The position numbers were made by a program, and so were the translations under genes. A DNA stretch of 64,000 nucleotides from Leuctra nigra (lineage: Eukaryota; Arthropoda; Insecta; Plecoptera; Leuctridae), in NCBI GenBank assembly GCA_934045905.1, contig OW203773.1, positions 16,727,246 to 16,791,245 of the forward strand, given 5' to 3'. This document shows positions 26,872 through 35,000 of the stretch, in pieces (the stretch's first letter is position 1; the number at the start of each line of letters is the position of its first letter). Below the pieces are notes generated by a model. The model was not told the DNA's origin. It saw nothing but the letters and a program-made list of their open reading frames with translations, and ran no database searches.

Positions 26872-29569
26872 GTAAATAATATACTATTTGACACCAATTA
26901 AACCAAAATTAAATAGTTCATAACATATAATAAATTCGCCAAAATTCTAAATCCGTCGATTAGCCAATTAATTTTTTATTCAATTTTAAAATTGTGAAAT
27001 TTGTAGTGAAGAAAAATCTAGCGAATAGTATAAAATGACGGATAATCGTCATTTTATGTATCAACTTGACAATGGTGATATATATTTGTAATAATTGTTC
27101 TAAAGATAAGCTTCATTTGATATGCTACTCGACTAGGTTGATATGATTTGATTATTGGATAATGACAACAATAAATGACTATAAATGTCTATTAATCACT
27201 ATAAATGTCACAATTTTGAAATTGAATACAAATTTAATTGGCACATCCACGGATATAGAATTTTGGCGAATTTTTTATATGTTATAAACTATTTAATTTT
27301 GGGTTAATTGGTGTCAAATAGTATATTATTTACTTTTATTAACGATGACATAATGTCAATTGTCTTTGGACGCTTAAAAATGGGAAATTTTACCATGTTT
27401 TGGCCTCTCATGACCTTTGTACGACCTTTTTAATGGTCACATTTATTTTAATTTGTTGTACTAATCATAAGCTTTCATTTGATATGCTACTCGACTAGGT
27501 TGATATAATTTGATAATTTGAAAATGACAACAATGAGTTTTATCAAAATTTTGAAATTTGGCCCAACCACCCTAATCAAATTTGGAGAACTTTTGATATG
27601 TTTTAGACAGCATTGTTCTGTATCGTTTCACACCAAAAAACCTTTAGTTATAAGTACCTAGTGGCTAGGAAATTGGTATAATCTTAGATTTTGCACTCAA
27701 AATAAAAATTGCCCTTATAAACTATATGACAGATTCATTAGCCCATTCATGTTCAAAGAACAATTTTGGATAACTTTTAATATGTTATAATCAGATTCAT
27801 ATCGGATCGATTAATATAAAAAAGTTTGTTATGATCTTTATTAGGGACGAAGATACCGCATTTTCCTGGAATACTTAAAAAATGTGATTTTGACTACTTT
27901 TTGACCCCTTTTGACCTCTGTATCATTTATACAATGGTGATATATATTTTTAATAATTGTTCTAAAGATAAGCTTTCATTTGATATGCTACTCGACTAGG
28001 TTGATATGATTTGATTATTTGATAATGACAACAATGACTTTTTGACAAATTTGGCATTTTGGCCCACCCACCCTAATCTAATTTCGGAGAACTTTTCATA
28101 CGTTGCAGAGGTGCGGGTTAGGCCCCTTTTTGCAGCTTAGACTCTGGACTATTGACCGTGTATGGGGCCATGGCATCTACTGAGGTGATGACTTAACTCG
28201 GAAGGTCGCACAATAATTGCTCTAAACTGAAAACTGTTGGTCGCAGGAAAATTTTGTAAAATGCATATTGTTCACAATGAAATTGCCTACAATTTTGAAT
28301 TCCACATATTTAAGTGTAAGTCCACGCGTTTCGTAATAAATTGAGAGCAAAAAAACACAGAAACGTGATTGGTCAATTCCAACAATGAAAAAATAAAAAT
28401 TCGTTCACGGCGTATTTTTTTTCAAGTCCCCATATTTGAGTTAGTTTTAGTGAATTATTTCATAATTTTTCAACCTTTCCTCTACCAACAGTTAAATAAT
28501 TTGTAAAATTTACGTTTTCCGCCATATTTTCCAAGATGGCCACCAAAAAAATTGAAGGCACGTCAGGTAATATTAAGAATGATGTAAACAATCGATAATT
28601 ATGAAAAAATCAATTTCGGCACTCCAATCGAGCGGAAAGCATTTTTTCTACATTTGAACCTGCACTATTAGTTTCCACGACGTGGTTGAAAATGTACTGC
28701 AATGTTAATCTTATGGGACTACAATTCACGACTCGCCACTTGGCTCAAACATAGAATATTCGCCACTAAAAGTATCAATAGATAGCGCTGCCGTCACTGT
28801 GAATATTTTCAAGATGGCGAGAGTTAAGGGTACTCTGTTCACCTCCAACATGGTTTCTTATGGTAAAATATGGTTCAAAAACACGCAATTAGCAGGATAT
28901 TCAGACAATTGAAGTCCTTTATAATCTGCCACTAAGTAAACTTATGAATGTATGAACATACAGTAACTATTCGTTTATGTTGATGGATACTAGATAATTG
29001 TTAAATAAAACTTAAAATTCTAAGTAATAACACTTCTGGAGTGACATGATTGGTTAGGCGATGGGCGGAGCTAGCTACTCATTGGCTGACGCATTTCATG
29101 TTTGCATCATTCTGAGACTGCAATTTGAACTCGGATAAAAATTCTGAGGTGACAGATCGAAAAAGCATAATCTTTTTTATACTGGTAATTATTTTTAAGG
29201 TTGTACGTTTAAAAGTGCCTGATGTAGAGGTGTCTAAACTTAGCATGTTGCTTATGAGAAATTGGTTCTAATACCCCAACCTCTAGTGCCACTTTCTGCC
29301 GGTAGAGCGCTCAATGCAACTTTTAGTGACGATGGATCTTACAACACTGCGTGAATGTGCTCATTCCTTAAACAGCAATCATTATAGGAACTTTTCAGTT
29401 TAGATTCACTATTTACGTGTTTGTATTTGTTTATAACGTCAATGAAATTCTAATGTGTGTGTTTTTGTTCCTAGATTTGACGAACGGCCCCTGGATAATT
29501 CCGTTCAGAACGAATCAGAACACAAACGGCCGAGGCTTCCGGATCAGCTTTGCTCAAGTCTCCTGCTAG
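6037..29569 (+). CDS. Secreted CUB-domain protein, eight exons, complete gene
   Basis: Joined exons: 6037-6883, 12758-12910, 13489-13637, 16073-16181, 21244-21470, 23570-23669, 24271-24423, 29475-29569. All introns are GT-AG, the phases agree, and the frame closes at 610 residues. Residues 1 to about 23 form a signal peptide. An acidic, disordered segment with several N-glycosylation sequons runs to 282. A six-cysteine module (C297 to C332, ending GVCC) follows, then a CUB-type region (C338 to about 495, with IRLDF, ICGVNTGQH and NCLQF), then a second half ending in GFRISFAQVSC. This order is that of a large insect family of extracellular proteins of mostly unknown role. Oddities: exons 2, 3 and 5 sit in tandem arrays, and two cysteines usual in the family are replaced (S373, Q455). 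If the last exon-3 donor is used, 102 extra residues enter in frame. The family call is firm; the function is unknown. Confidence 0.9.
7058..7621 (+). mobile_element. MITE (cactaaaagt TIR), copy 1 in intron 1
   Basis: The ends are cactaaaagt and acttttagtg. A second copy in the same orientation lies in intron 7 at 28764-29328, and a related foldback version at 32711-33262. It is about 564 bp with no coding frame. The target duplication is unclear. Confidence 0.75.
7622..10606. other. Intron 1, AT-rich part without assigned features
   Basis: It contains short palindromes (around 8068-8130 with ggtaccatg words, and 8510-8545 with cacgtgatcatgtg). A stretch at about 8540-8600 resembles 32580-32640. 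No exon or RNA gene was seen. Confidence 0.4.
10607..11941 (+). repeat. Dispersed repeat 'gagcgagcgaagcgagcg', copy 1
   Basis: It starts with attgagcgagcgaagcgagc, then a T-rich run (10665-10695), and ends with gctcgctcatcaacgcgtta and gagcgttttcctagta. The closing motif also occurs internally at about 11486, which suggests a second partial unit fused in. The same family is at 54614-55629, and a lone right end is at about 39188-39230. Internal text repeats the words attggtt and aaattt. The class is unknown. Confidence 0.7.
12055..12757 (+). repeat. 113-bp tandem array carrying six extra copies of the exon-2 acceptor
   Basis: The exon-2 start (ttctcaacctctt after gtttcag) occurs at 12082, 12195, 12306, 12419, 12532, 12645 and 12758. 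Steps are 113 bp except one of 111. Each upstream unit holds the acceptor and about 65 bases of exon 2, then a short linker (agcttgttgctcgaccttta). Only the last copy continues into the rest of exon 2. The period is not a multiple of three and no good donor follows the early copies. They are therefore probably decoys rather than alternative exons, unless the array is an assembly error. Confidence 0.9.
12758..12910 (+). CDS. CUB gene exon 2: six-cysteine module
   Basis: It encodes residues 283-333. Cysteines lie at 297, 307, 313, 324, 331 and 332, in the pattern N-D-P-C, G-V-C, E-C, GG, G-x-C-A, G-V-C-C. This matches the conserved module before the CUB region in the insect family. The acceptor is gtttcag and the donor is ctatt|gtaagt. 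Confidence 0.9.
13489..13637 (+). CDS. CUB gene exon 3: start of the first CUB
   Basis: It encodes residues 334-383, from SCGE to IRLDFMTFE. The acceptor is atcttccag and the first donor is gag|gtgagt at 13638. In relatives the word before RLDF is usually C-Q-L or C-Q-I; here it is V-S-Q-I, so the cysteine is a serine (373). The exon continues open through three more 102-bp copies to 13943, so the exon end depends on which of four donors is used. Confidence 0.85.
13638..13943 (+). repeat. Three extra in-frame 102-bp copies of the exon-3 end, each with its own donor
   Basis: Donor-type junctions gag|gt lie at 13638, 13740, 13842 and 13944, exactly 102 bp (34 codons) apart. Each unit starts with the six donor bases gtgagt, read as Val-Ser, and repeats the last part of exon 3 with no stop. 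The copies differ from the original by an 18-bp in-frame deletion between two GT dinucleotides and by silent changes (tgt/tgc, aca/acg, gtc/gta). One copy also has Met to Thr. The last donor is gtaaca, weaker than gtgagt. Use of later donors would add 34, 68 or 102 residues. Confidence 0.9.
14314..15890. mobile_element. Foldback-like element rich in 'actattttg' words, intron 3
   Basis: The ends are cccttactgaaaaat and atttttcagtaaggg, a perfect 15-bp inverted repeat. The two flanks are filled with short variants of 'cgactattttg' and 'tttgcatttt' in inverted orientation (14330-14650 and 15490-15860). The middle (14700-15470) is unrelated AT-rich DNA. No transposase frame is visible. Confidence 0.7.
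15891..16040 (+). repeat. Dispersed repeat, inverted partner at 33280
   Basis: Text such as gtggggtagccgaac and ggcaagtcgaaa is matched in reverse complement at 33280-33430, and more weakly in the same sense at 23830-23960. It ends about 30 bases before exon 4. Confidence 0.55.
16073..16181 (+). CDS. CUB gene exon 4
   Basis: It encodes residues 384-419 and one base of 420, with LKGPTNGDC then ICGVNTGQH. Cysteines are at 392 and 412. The GPT-x-GxC and ICGxNTGQH words are among the most conserved of the family. Acceptor ctgcag; donor caca|gtgagt. Confidence 0.9.
16387..16960. mobile_element. hAT-type element with poly-G/C flanks, 8-bp target duplication
   Basis: The ends are caggtgcgtag and ctacgcgcctg, with cactgagg duplicated at 16379-16386 and 16961-16968. 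G-rich and C-rich runs lie just inside the ends. A separate 240-bp foldback (16593-16832) is nested inside. Confidence 0.88.
16593..16832. mobile_element. Perfect 100-bp-arm foldback nested in the hAT element
   Basis: Bases 16593-16692 and 16733-16832 are reverse complements with essentially no mismatch by eye. The 40-bp loop holds a direct repeat of cgttaccact. The outer ends are tagtaagtcac/gtgacttacta. Confidence 0.9.
17240..17374 (-). mobile_element. SINE fragment, minus strand
   Basis: It matches the reverse complement of the SINE body and tail (ttaacgtcgcactgttctgc, then the GAT-rich tract and cgcggcctattag). The tRNA head is missing. Confidence 0.8.
17385..18565. other. Intron 4, poly-G fragment and unassigned DNA
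   Basis: It begins with a poly-G-rich transposon fragment (17400-17700, including ccccagacccgcatgagg). AT-rich DNA with no exon signals follows. Confidence 0.4.
18566..19256 (+). mobile_element. hAT-type element (cataggcgtgcgcac), copy 1, 8-bp target duplication
   Basis: The ends are cataggcgtgcgcac and a cctatg-type complement, with aagctaac duplicated at 18558-18565 and 19257-19264. It is 691 bp with G/C-rich sub-termini and no transposase. A nearly identical copy in opposite orientation is at 22202-22880, on the other side of exon 5. Confidence 0.92.
20073..20354 (+). mobile_element. tRNA-derived SINE, full-length, 9-bp target duplication
   Basis: B box ggttcgattccc near 20126, body caggcaaatgctgggaatg, CAT-rich tract, gtgcgacgttaagccccaga and an A run. 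It is flanked by agtgtttag at 20064-20072 and 20355-20363. This fixes both ends and shows target-primed insertion. Confidence 0.9.
20422..20818. mobile_element. MITE with gagccaagattatatggttt ends
   Basis: Left gagccaagattatatgg and right ccatataatcttggctc are inverted repeats. An A-rich stretch (20590-20632) in the middle resembles a retroposon tail. No coding frame. Confidence 0.75.
20840..21243 (+). repeat. 171-bp tandem array with two extra copies of the exon-5 acceptor
   Basis: The exon-5 start (tctacgtggacgtggac after a cag) lies at 20902, 21073 and 21244, exactly 171 bp apart. Each early unit carries the acceptor and about 120 bases of exon 5, then a linker (cacgtcctctagaacacgag) with an in-frame TAG. 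Only the third copy continues to the full exon. The array mirrors those at exons 2 and 3. Confidence 0.9.
21244..21470 (+). CDS. CUB gene exon 5: end of the first CUB
   Basis: It encodes residues 420-495, from YVDVDATTDH to TVGYM. It has the family words IKITQ, NCLQFYRGPTG and SFNY. After ITQ, relatives usually have a cysteine (QIxC); here it is QLRQ (Q455), matching the missing cysteine in exon 3. The donor atg|gtgagt is followed after one more base by a TA-flanked MITE. Confidence 0.9.
21478..21902. mobile_element. MITE with tRNA-like core, copy 2, TA target duplication
   Basis: Ends cactgaaaaa and tttttctcagtg, flanked by TA on both sides as in Tc1/mariner-type insertions. The tRNA-like segment (about 21608-21682) has tagctcagttacc and ggttcgcatcc. 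The insertion begins eight bases after the exon-5 boundary. Confidence 0.85.
21935..23110 (-). pseudogene. Non-LTR retrotransposon C-terminal fragment, interrupted and frameshifted
   Basis: Minus-strand reading gives LLYGAETW near 23010, then RNEEIRRRMG, then (after the inserted hAT element 22202-22880) RLVWYGHVQRM and GRRRRGRPEEDW. This is the usual C-terminal order of insect endonuclease/reverse transcriptase retrotransposons. The frame breaks near 22970, and no catalytic core is present. It is a fossil lying in intron 5. Confidence 0.8.
22202..22880 (-). mobile_element. hAT-type element (cataggcgtgcgca), copy 2, inverted, 8-bp target duplication
   Basis: Ends cataggcgtgcgcag and gtgcgcacgcctatg, with gtcttttc duplicated at 22194-22201 and 22881-22888. 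It is the reverse complement of 18566-19256 over its whole length with few differences. It is inserted within the non-LTR fragment. Confidence 0.93.
23570..23669 (+). CDS. CUB gene exon 6
   Basis: It encodes residues 496-528 and one base of 529, with YAICIRKEDNYCHINY. This corresponds to the conserved Y-x-ICIR-x-E-x-x-x-C word after the first CUB. Acceptor gttgcag; donor gcag|gtaact. Confidence 0.9.
23712..23800 (-). mobile_element. SINE fragment in intron 6
   Basis: Reverse-complement SINE tail: ggcggatgaatgattatgat, a GAT-rich tract, aatggaaagtgggaagg and gtcgtggc. The head is missing. Confidence 0.7.
24271..24423 (+). CDS. CUB gene exon 7
   Basis: It encodes residues 529-579 and one base of 580. 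It contains FNCPDDYVIINGVRLCGERLND, with cysteines at 546 and 559, the 'C-x-x-D-Y-x-x-I-x-x..CG' pattern of the last CUB-like part. It is GC-rich compared with its introns. Acceptor tcttccag; donor caag|gtgaca. Confidence 0.9.
24424..25429. other. Intron 7, first part, no assigned feature
   Basis: AT-rich DNA. A short palindrome (ttaactagtactagttaa, 24777-24794) is the only structure noted. Confidence 0.4.
25430..28637. mobile_element. Giant 3.2-kb palindromic (foldback) element in intron 7
   Basis: Left end ttccgctcgattggagtgcc pairs with right end ggcactccaatcgagcggaa. The two arms of about 1.4-1.5 kb are reverse complements along their length (for example ccgcacctctg at 25950 against gaggtgcggg at 28109). 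The unpaired centre is about 26999-27207. Each arm also holds two old direct repeats of about 0.5 kb, both starting with agttctcc and gggtgg. No transposase frame is present. The left arm has an extra insert at 26731-26868. Confidence 0.9.
26731..26868 (+). mobile_element. Small retroposon-like insert with AAT tail in the left palindrome arm
   Basis: It is present only in the left arm. It ends in (AAT)n at 26841-26866, and aataaaag stands at both borders, a possible 8-bp target duplication. The source family is not recognised. Confidence 0.55.
28764..29328 (+). mobile_element. MITE (cactaaaagt TIR), copy 2 in intron 7
   Basis: Same ends and order as 7058-7621, same orientation, with scattered substitutions. 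It ends about 145 bases before exon 8. Confidence 0.78.
29475..29569 (+). CDS. CUB gene exon 8: C-terminus
   Basis: It encodes residues 580-610 and the TAG stop. It reads LTNGPWIIPFRTNQ then GRGFRISFAQVSC, matching the family ending 'gPf...f.tN....rGF.l.y.Q..C'. The acceptor is gttcctag, in phase with exon 7. Confidence 0.9.
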
Positions 29570-30690
29570 CTCTGGTTCTACGTAACAAACTATACCTTTA
29601 CTGTCTGCTCCATTATAGAAAGGTTAAACATCTACAAACACACCATTTCCGTTCGTCAACAGTTTTAACTTCATTAAGGGTGGGTTTTCAATGCTCTGTT
29701 AAAAAGAATAGCAAATTTTAAATTGTCATTCAAGGAATGTTTGGTTGTAGCTATGGCAATATAGTCTTAATCATCTGATTAAAATTTTACTTTTAATTTT
29801 ACAGATTTTTTTTAAATGCGTTAAAAAACTGGCCCTAGTGACAACTATTTTAATGGTCTGCTAAGTGCTTAATCAATGTCATATTTATATTTAACAATTG
29901 GTGGCGTACGCAGGATTTCTGCCAGGTGGGGGCAAGGAAAACAATGTCTACGGGTTAAGGGGGGTGCCCCTCCCCCTTAACTCTGCCCCCTGCACTCCTG
30001 CCCCGCAGGGCGACTTTTGGTTTTTGGAAAATTTAAATCAATTATGAGACGTTATGAGGTGTATTTTGTTGAAATATTCCATATTTTTTAAATTTGGCGC
30101 TCTGGGGTAGTGGGAGACATGTACAAACCTGTCCCGCAGGGCATTTTTTGTTTTTTTGACACTAAATCAACTTTTTTGAGTTTTTTTGGTTACAAAATGA
30201 AACTATACGTAATATACCAGAAGAATTGTATTTGTCCAGTGGGAAGAATTGTCCAGGGGGGGGGGGGGGGCAAGCGCACCCCTCGCACCCCTCGCCCTCC
30301 TTGACCCCCTCCCCCCCCCCCGCCCATGGACGCCCATGAATCGAACTTGAATTATCAAATTAACAAAGTAAATCAATACTTTAAAAGGGTTCATCTGAGC
30401 ACTCACTATTAAGATAGATGTTACATAAGAATGCAGCCGATAGATGTAGATTAAATTCCCCTTCTATACTGGTACAGACAGTAATGCAAATGTCATTGGA
30501 CTCACCATGTGGAATGCTTTTAATGAGCACGGTTGCAGTGCACAGATCTGCATGCATTTATTTATTTGGTTAAGTTTATAGGAAGGAAGGTATTTATTTT
30601 AGAGGATTTTAGTTTAATTTAGTTTTACTAATGTTTACATGTGTACTCTGTGATTTTTTATGAGAATAAACAGACATTTTGGGACAAATA
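29570..30690 (+). other. Probable 3' UTR of the CUB gene with a transposon fragment
   Basis: The first AATAAA after the stop is at 30665-30670. A poly-G/C-rich transposon fragment (about 29906-30345, with gcgtacgcaggatttctgcc and ccccgcaggg) lies in between. The UTR end is therefore uncertain. Confidence 0.35.
29906..30345. mobile_element. Poly-G/C-rich DNA-transposon fragment
   Basis: It resembles 605-1050, sharing gtgcgcaggatttctgcc-like ends and ccccgcagggcg segments. Runs of G (about 30257-30268) and C (about 30309-30320) are present. No target duplication was found. Confidence 0.6.
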
Positions 30691-31396
30691 ACTTTTATTA
30701 CCATGCATTTTGACAAAATAACGTGTACCTAACTCTCGTTGTTTTATAGCTGACAGGCTGATTTAAAAAATCAGACAATCAATCTATACTTTTCATTATT
30801 TCAAAACTGTGAATATCTACGTAATTTGATAATTTAAGATGAGATGGGATATATGTCAGTGAAGAGAAAATTTTATTATTACATTAATTACTCATGTAAG
30901 ATAATCTTTATTGCTCTATTAAGAACCTGTGAAAACGATTAGTTAACTCAAGAGTTGGTTTCTTTATCGGCAATTGTCACAATCAATCGCTCTTAAAAGC
31001 AGTATTATTATTTTTTATTTCTCAAATAATATCTTCATAAGTAGGGCTAGGATGTTTAGGACATATCCTTTTTTAATTTTTTGTTCAGACGTCTGAAAAT
31101 GACACTTAAATGTTTCATATGTTCCTGGTATAAAAAAAATGTGTTCTATTTTGCCTGAAAATTCCTTTTTCAATTTTTTTTAATGAATTCAGTCAATTTC
31201 TGGTCTTTTTGTAATTTTTTTAAAATTATTGGGGAAAATGATATTAACTATATTATTTTTCAAGTTCTACAACAATTGATGTCTTCACAAAATGTCCATC
31301 CTCCACTTGGAGGACCAACAACGATACTTGACAAATTGACACATTGCCACATACATTAAGTTAAGGTGCTTGTAAGGTGCTTTGTAGACACTTTTT
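30691..31396. other. Intergenic AT-rich DNA
   Basis: I see no gene or clear repeat. It lies between the CUB gene end and the 3' end of the minus-strand peptide gene. Confidence 0.4.
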
Positions 31397-31715
31397 GCGA
31401 TACGATTGGAGACGAAATGGGTGGACCAAATTATTTGAAATTTTTATCGTAATTAGATAAAAGACTAACTTAGGGTTATCCGTTGGTACATTTTTAATTT
31501 TTTGTTTCGTTAATTAGTAATAATTAGTGGATTTTTGGTGAAAAATTAGCAATTGTTTTGTCTCCCTGGGTGCCGTATAAAATTAAATTTCAAAAATGTG
31601 CCATATGATAACCATATGAAGCCAAATGAACCATAACCATATAACCACATTGTGCCATATGAAGTTAGTCTTTTATCTAATCATGATTAAAATTTGAGAT
31701 CTCCAATCGTATCGC
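31397..31715. mobile_element. Short foldback repeat
   Basis: gcgatacgattggaga (31397) pairs with tctccaatcgtatcgc (ending 31715), and the pairing continues inward through tagataaaagactaac and its complement. Arms are about 70 bp. Confidence 0.65.
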
Positions 31716-31997
31716 AAATTTCAGAGTTTTGCGAGGTTTTGTTGAATAACTGGCGCCTAATTAACGATGCAATAAGCAAAAATGAAAAAGTGCTACTAAT
31801 ATACAATAAGACTGATCATGTGAACATCCTGTAAAAGTTACACTCACTTATAAAACAATTTTTCTCTCTCAATTTTCTAAAACGGCCGAGCGCTTGTATC
31901 ACCTTAATTTTAACTTTTTACTCCAAATTTTACTCCTAAAAAACAAATCGAATAATATGTTGACGAATAATGCAAAGCATAACATTTCATAGTTCCT

Positions 31998-32003
31998 TTT
32001 ATT
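31998..32003 (-). terminator. Polyadenylation signal of the minus-strand peptide gene
   Basis: AATAAA on the minus strand, about 75 bases after the stop codon at 32077-32079. It supports 32077-32183 as a terminal exon. Confidence 0.5.
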
Positions 32004-32076
32004 CATTAGTATTTCACAGTCGAACATTTAAATATTTGTCTCAGTGATGTACTCGTATGAAGTTCTATTAGGAGTG

Positions 32077-35000
32077 TCATGAATTTGGCATGGCTAATGC
32101 TTCGTAACATTTCCGCAATTGCTCCCCTTCCAGACCGGCACACACATTGAACCAGGAAGCGCATGAATACACTTCGTCCATCACTGAAATCAGAAGAGTA
32201 GTTCAATAGTATTAGTATATTAGTAGTATATTGTCCGAAAATATTTTTTTGTTGAAATTTACCTTTCTTATATTTTTTTTGGCTGGCTAACAAGTGGTCA
32301 AAAAATCAGCTGGTAAAAAAAAACTGGTCGAAAAAATAACTGGTCGAAAAAACTGGTCAAAAAATATTATGTACAGCCAAAACCAAAAATTATTTTTCGA
32401 CCAGTTTTTTTCGACCAGTTGATTTTTCGACCAACAGAGGCATTCCCATTTTTTTAACATTTTTTACTATAATATTGTAAAAGATTCATCAAATGTCAAT
32501 TGTAACTTGCACCTCTCGACTTATTAAGTTTTCAATATGATGCCTTCAGAATATGAGGACATTTTAACACAGGAGGTAGGTATAGGAAAATTATTTAGAA
32601 TTTGGCGTTTATAACTTTTAAAAACGTACGGGTAGGTGTATATACCTATACAAATCTTAATATATACCTTAATGTCTAATACACATAATATTAGTTTTTG
32701 GAAAAAATCTATTCGCAAAATCAAGATCAGCTCTGCACTCTAGTGGTGGAGATGTGGTACTAGAGGAAAGGGTTCAACATTCAATTCTCCATAAGGAACC
32801 TGTAGAGTTTGGATACCTCTACTTCATACACTATTAAACATAGAACCCTGAAAAAAGTAACGAGTATAGAAAAGATTATGCTTTATCGATCTGTCACCTC
32901 AGAATTTTTCTCCGAGGTTAAATTGCAGCGTAATAATCATGCAAACATGAAATGCAGCAGCCAATCAGAGTACAGGAAATGGTACAACAGACCAATCAGG
33001 TTACAGTATAAGCCGTATTAGCTTCATACGGAAAGTTATTTTATAATTATTTAGACACAATAAATGCATTTCTGAGGTGACAGATCGAATAAGCATAATC
33101 TTTTCTATACTACTTACAATTTTTATGGTTCTATGTTTAATAGTGTATGATGTAGAGGTATCCAAACTCTACAGGTTCCTTATGGATAATTGAATGTTGA
33201 ACCCTTTCCTCTAGTACCACATCTCTACCACTAGAGTGCAGAACTGATCTTGGTTGTGCGAATCGGCGGAAAATAGTTTAAATCTTAAATTAACAAGGCA
33301 AATTACTGTGTTATTTCGACTTGCCATAACTCAAATTTATAAAGTGATATATCTTGGATATTAGTTCGGCTACCCCACTTATTCTTGCGTTTATATGGTG
33401 CCCAAATAAATTATCTATTAAATAAGCATATTCATAGTTTGCTTGTGACATAATCTCATTGTTGCGCGGCCATCTTGGTGTAACATGTCAGAATGATTGT
33501 CAATCTGTTTTTCAGTATTTATTTGATAGTATTTATGGTAACCTGTGCAATTGTAGGCTGCAGAAGAAGTTATTATATGTATAAAACCACCTCATTTACA
33601 AACTATCTTCAACTAATTGATAATAATTAGTTTAAATCAACTTGACAACTGTACACCAAAATTGCCGAAAATATACTTTTTTTAACTTGTTGATTTAAAA
33701 CATAAGAACCTCGAGCAAACTATGAATAATTTTAAATAATAAATATACCACATTTTAAATTATCTAGTTAGCTCTGCTTTTCAAAAAATTTCATATGCAG
33801 TACCGTGATCCTAATATCTATTCATGTTATTATCTATGTTGTACAAAAACAAAAACTTGTAAAAAAAACTGCCAAACACCTTCCCACTTAAAACAATTGA
33901 GATCTAAAAGAAGGGCCAAGCAATAATATATTGTTTAAACATTTTCGCACTTAAAATTCGTGAAATCATTTCGCCCAGTTACTGCCGCCAAGCACAACAC
34001 TAAAAACCTAATGTTGTGTCCAAATTTGAAGAATACAATCTAAGTGAACCATCATTGTAAACTTTAACAAAATTATAAAAAATAAAAATGACTTAAAGTA
34101 AATTTAAAATCGAAATTAAAAAAATTAAAAATAAAGCTAGGCGCATTGTGTCAAGAAGAAGGCAACATAAGAAAGAAGATGACGATAAAGGAGCCGAAGA
34201 AAGACAGAAAGTAGGAAGAAGATAGAGGAAGTCTACAATATGGTCGGTGCAAATTCAATGCGCCAAGCTTTATTTTTAATTTTTTTAATTTCGATTTTAA
34301 ATTTACTTTAAGTCATTTTTATTTTTTATAATTTTGTTAAAGTTTACAATGATGGTTCACTTAGATTGTATTCTTCAAATTTGGACACAACATTAGGTTT
34401 TTAGTGTTGTGCTTGGCGGCAGTAACTGGGCGAAATGATTTCACGAATTTTAAGTGCGAAAATGTTTACACAATATATTATTGCTTGGCCCTTCTTTTAG
34501 ATCTCAATTGTTTTAAGTGGGAAGGTGCTTGGCAGTTTTTTTTACAAGTTTTTGTTTTTGTACAACATGTCATATGGGGTATAAGTTTATAGCAGCTTTC
34601 ACTGATCATTAAGTGTTACCTATCATTACAGTTAACGCCAACAACGTCACTTCTTGTCTAAAGTTTTCTGTTTTTATTTCAATAGTTCCGAAGTTAGTAT
34701 AACGAAAGGGTCCATTTCTTTTGGTTGAATTTGAGTTATATCAAATTATAATTTGTTAAAAGTTCACAGCTTTGAGTCATGTGAATAACGTAAATTGTAG
34801 GTGTATTGTTCCGGTGTAAACCGGAATTTGTGCGTTCATCTCGTAAAACGCGTATTTGTCGCCACTAGGTAAACTGAAAGGTACACGAAAGATGATTGCA
34901 AATGCGTTTCCTCATTTTTAAATTCTCCCATGTTCACTCTTTTATGTCAAAGTTCCGAAGTATAAACTCAATTGGTAAAGCGTGCAGGCTTACAGATGTT

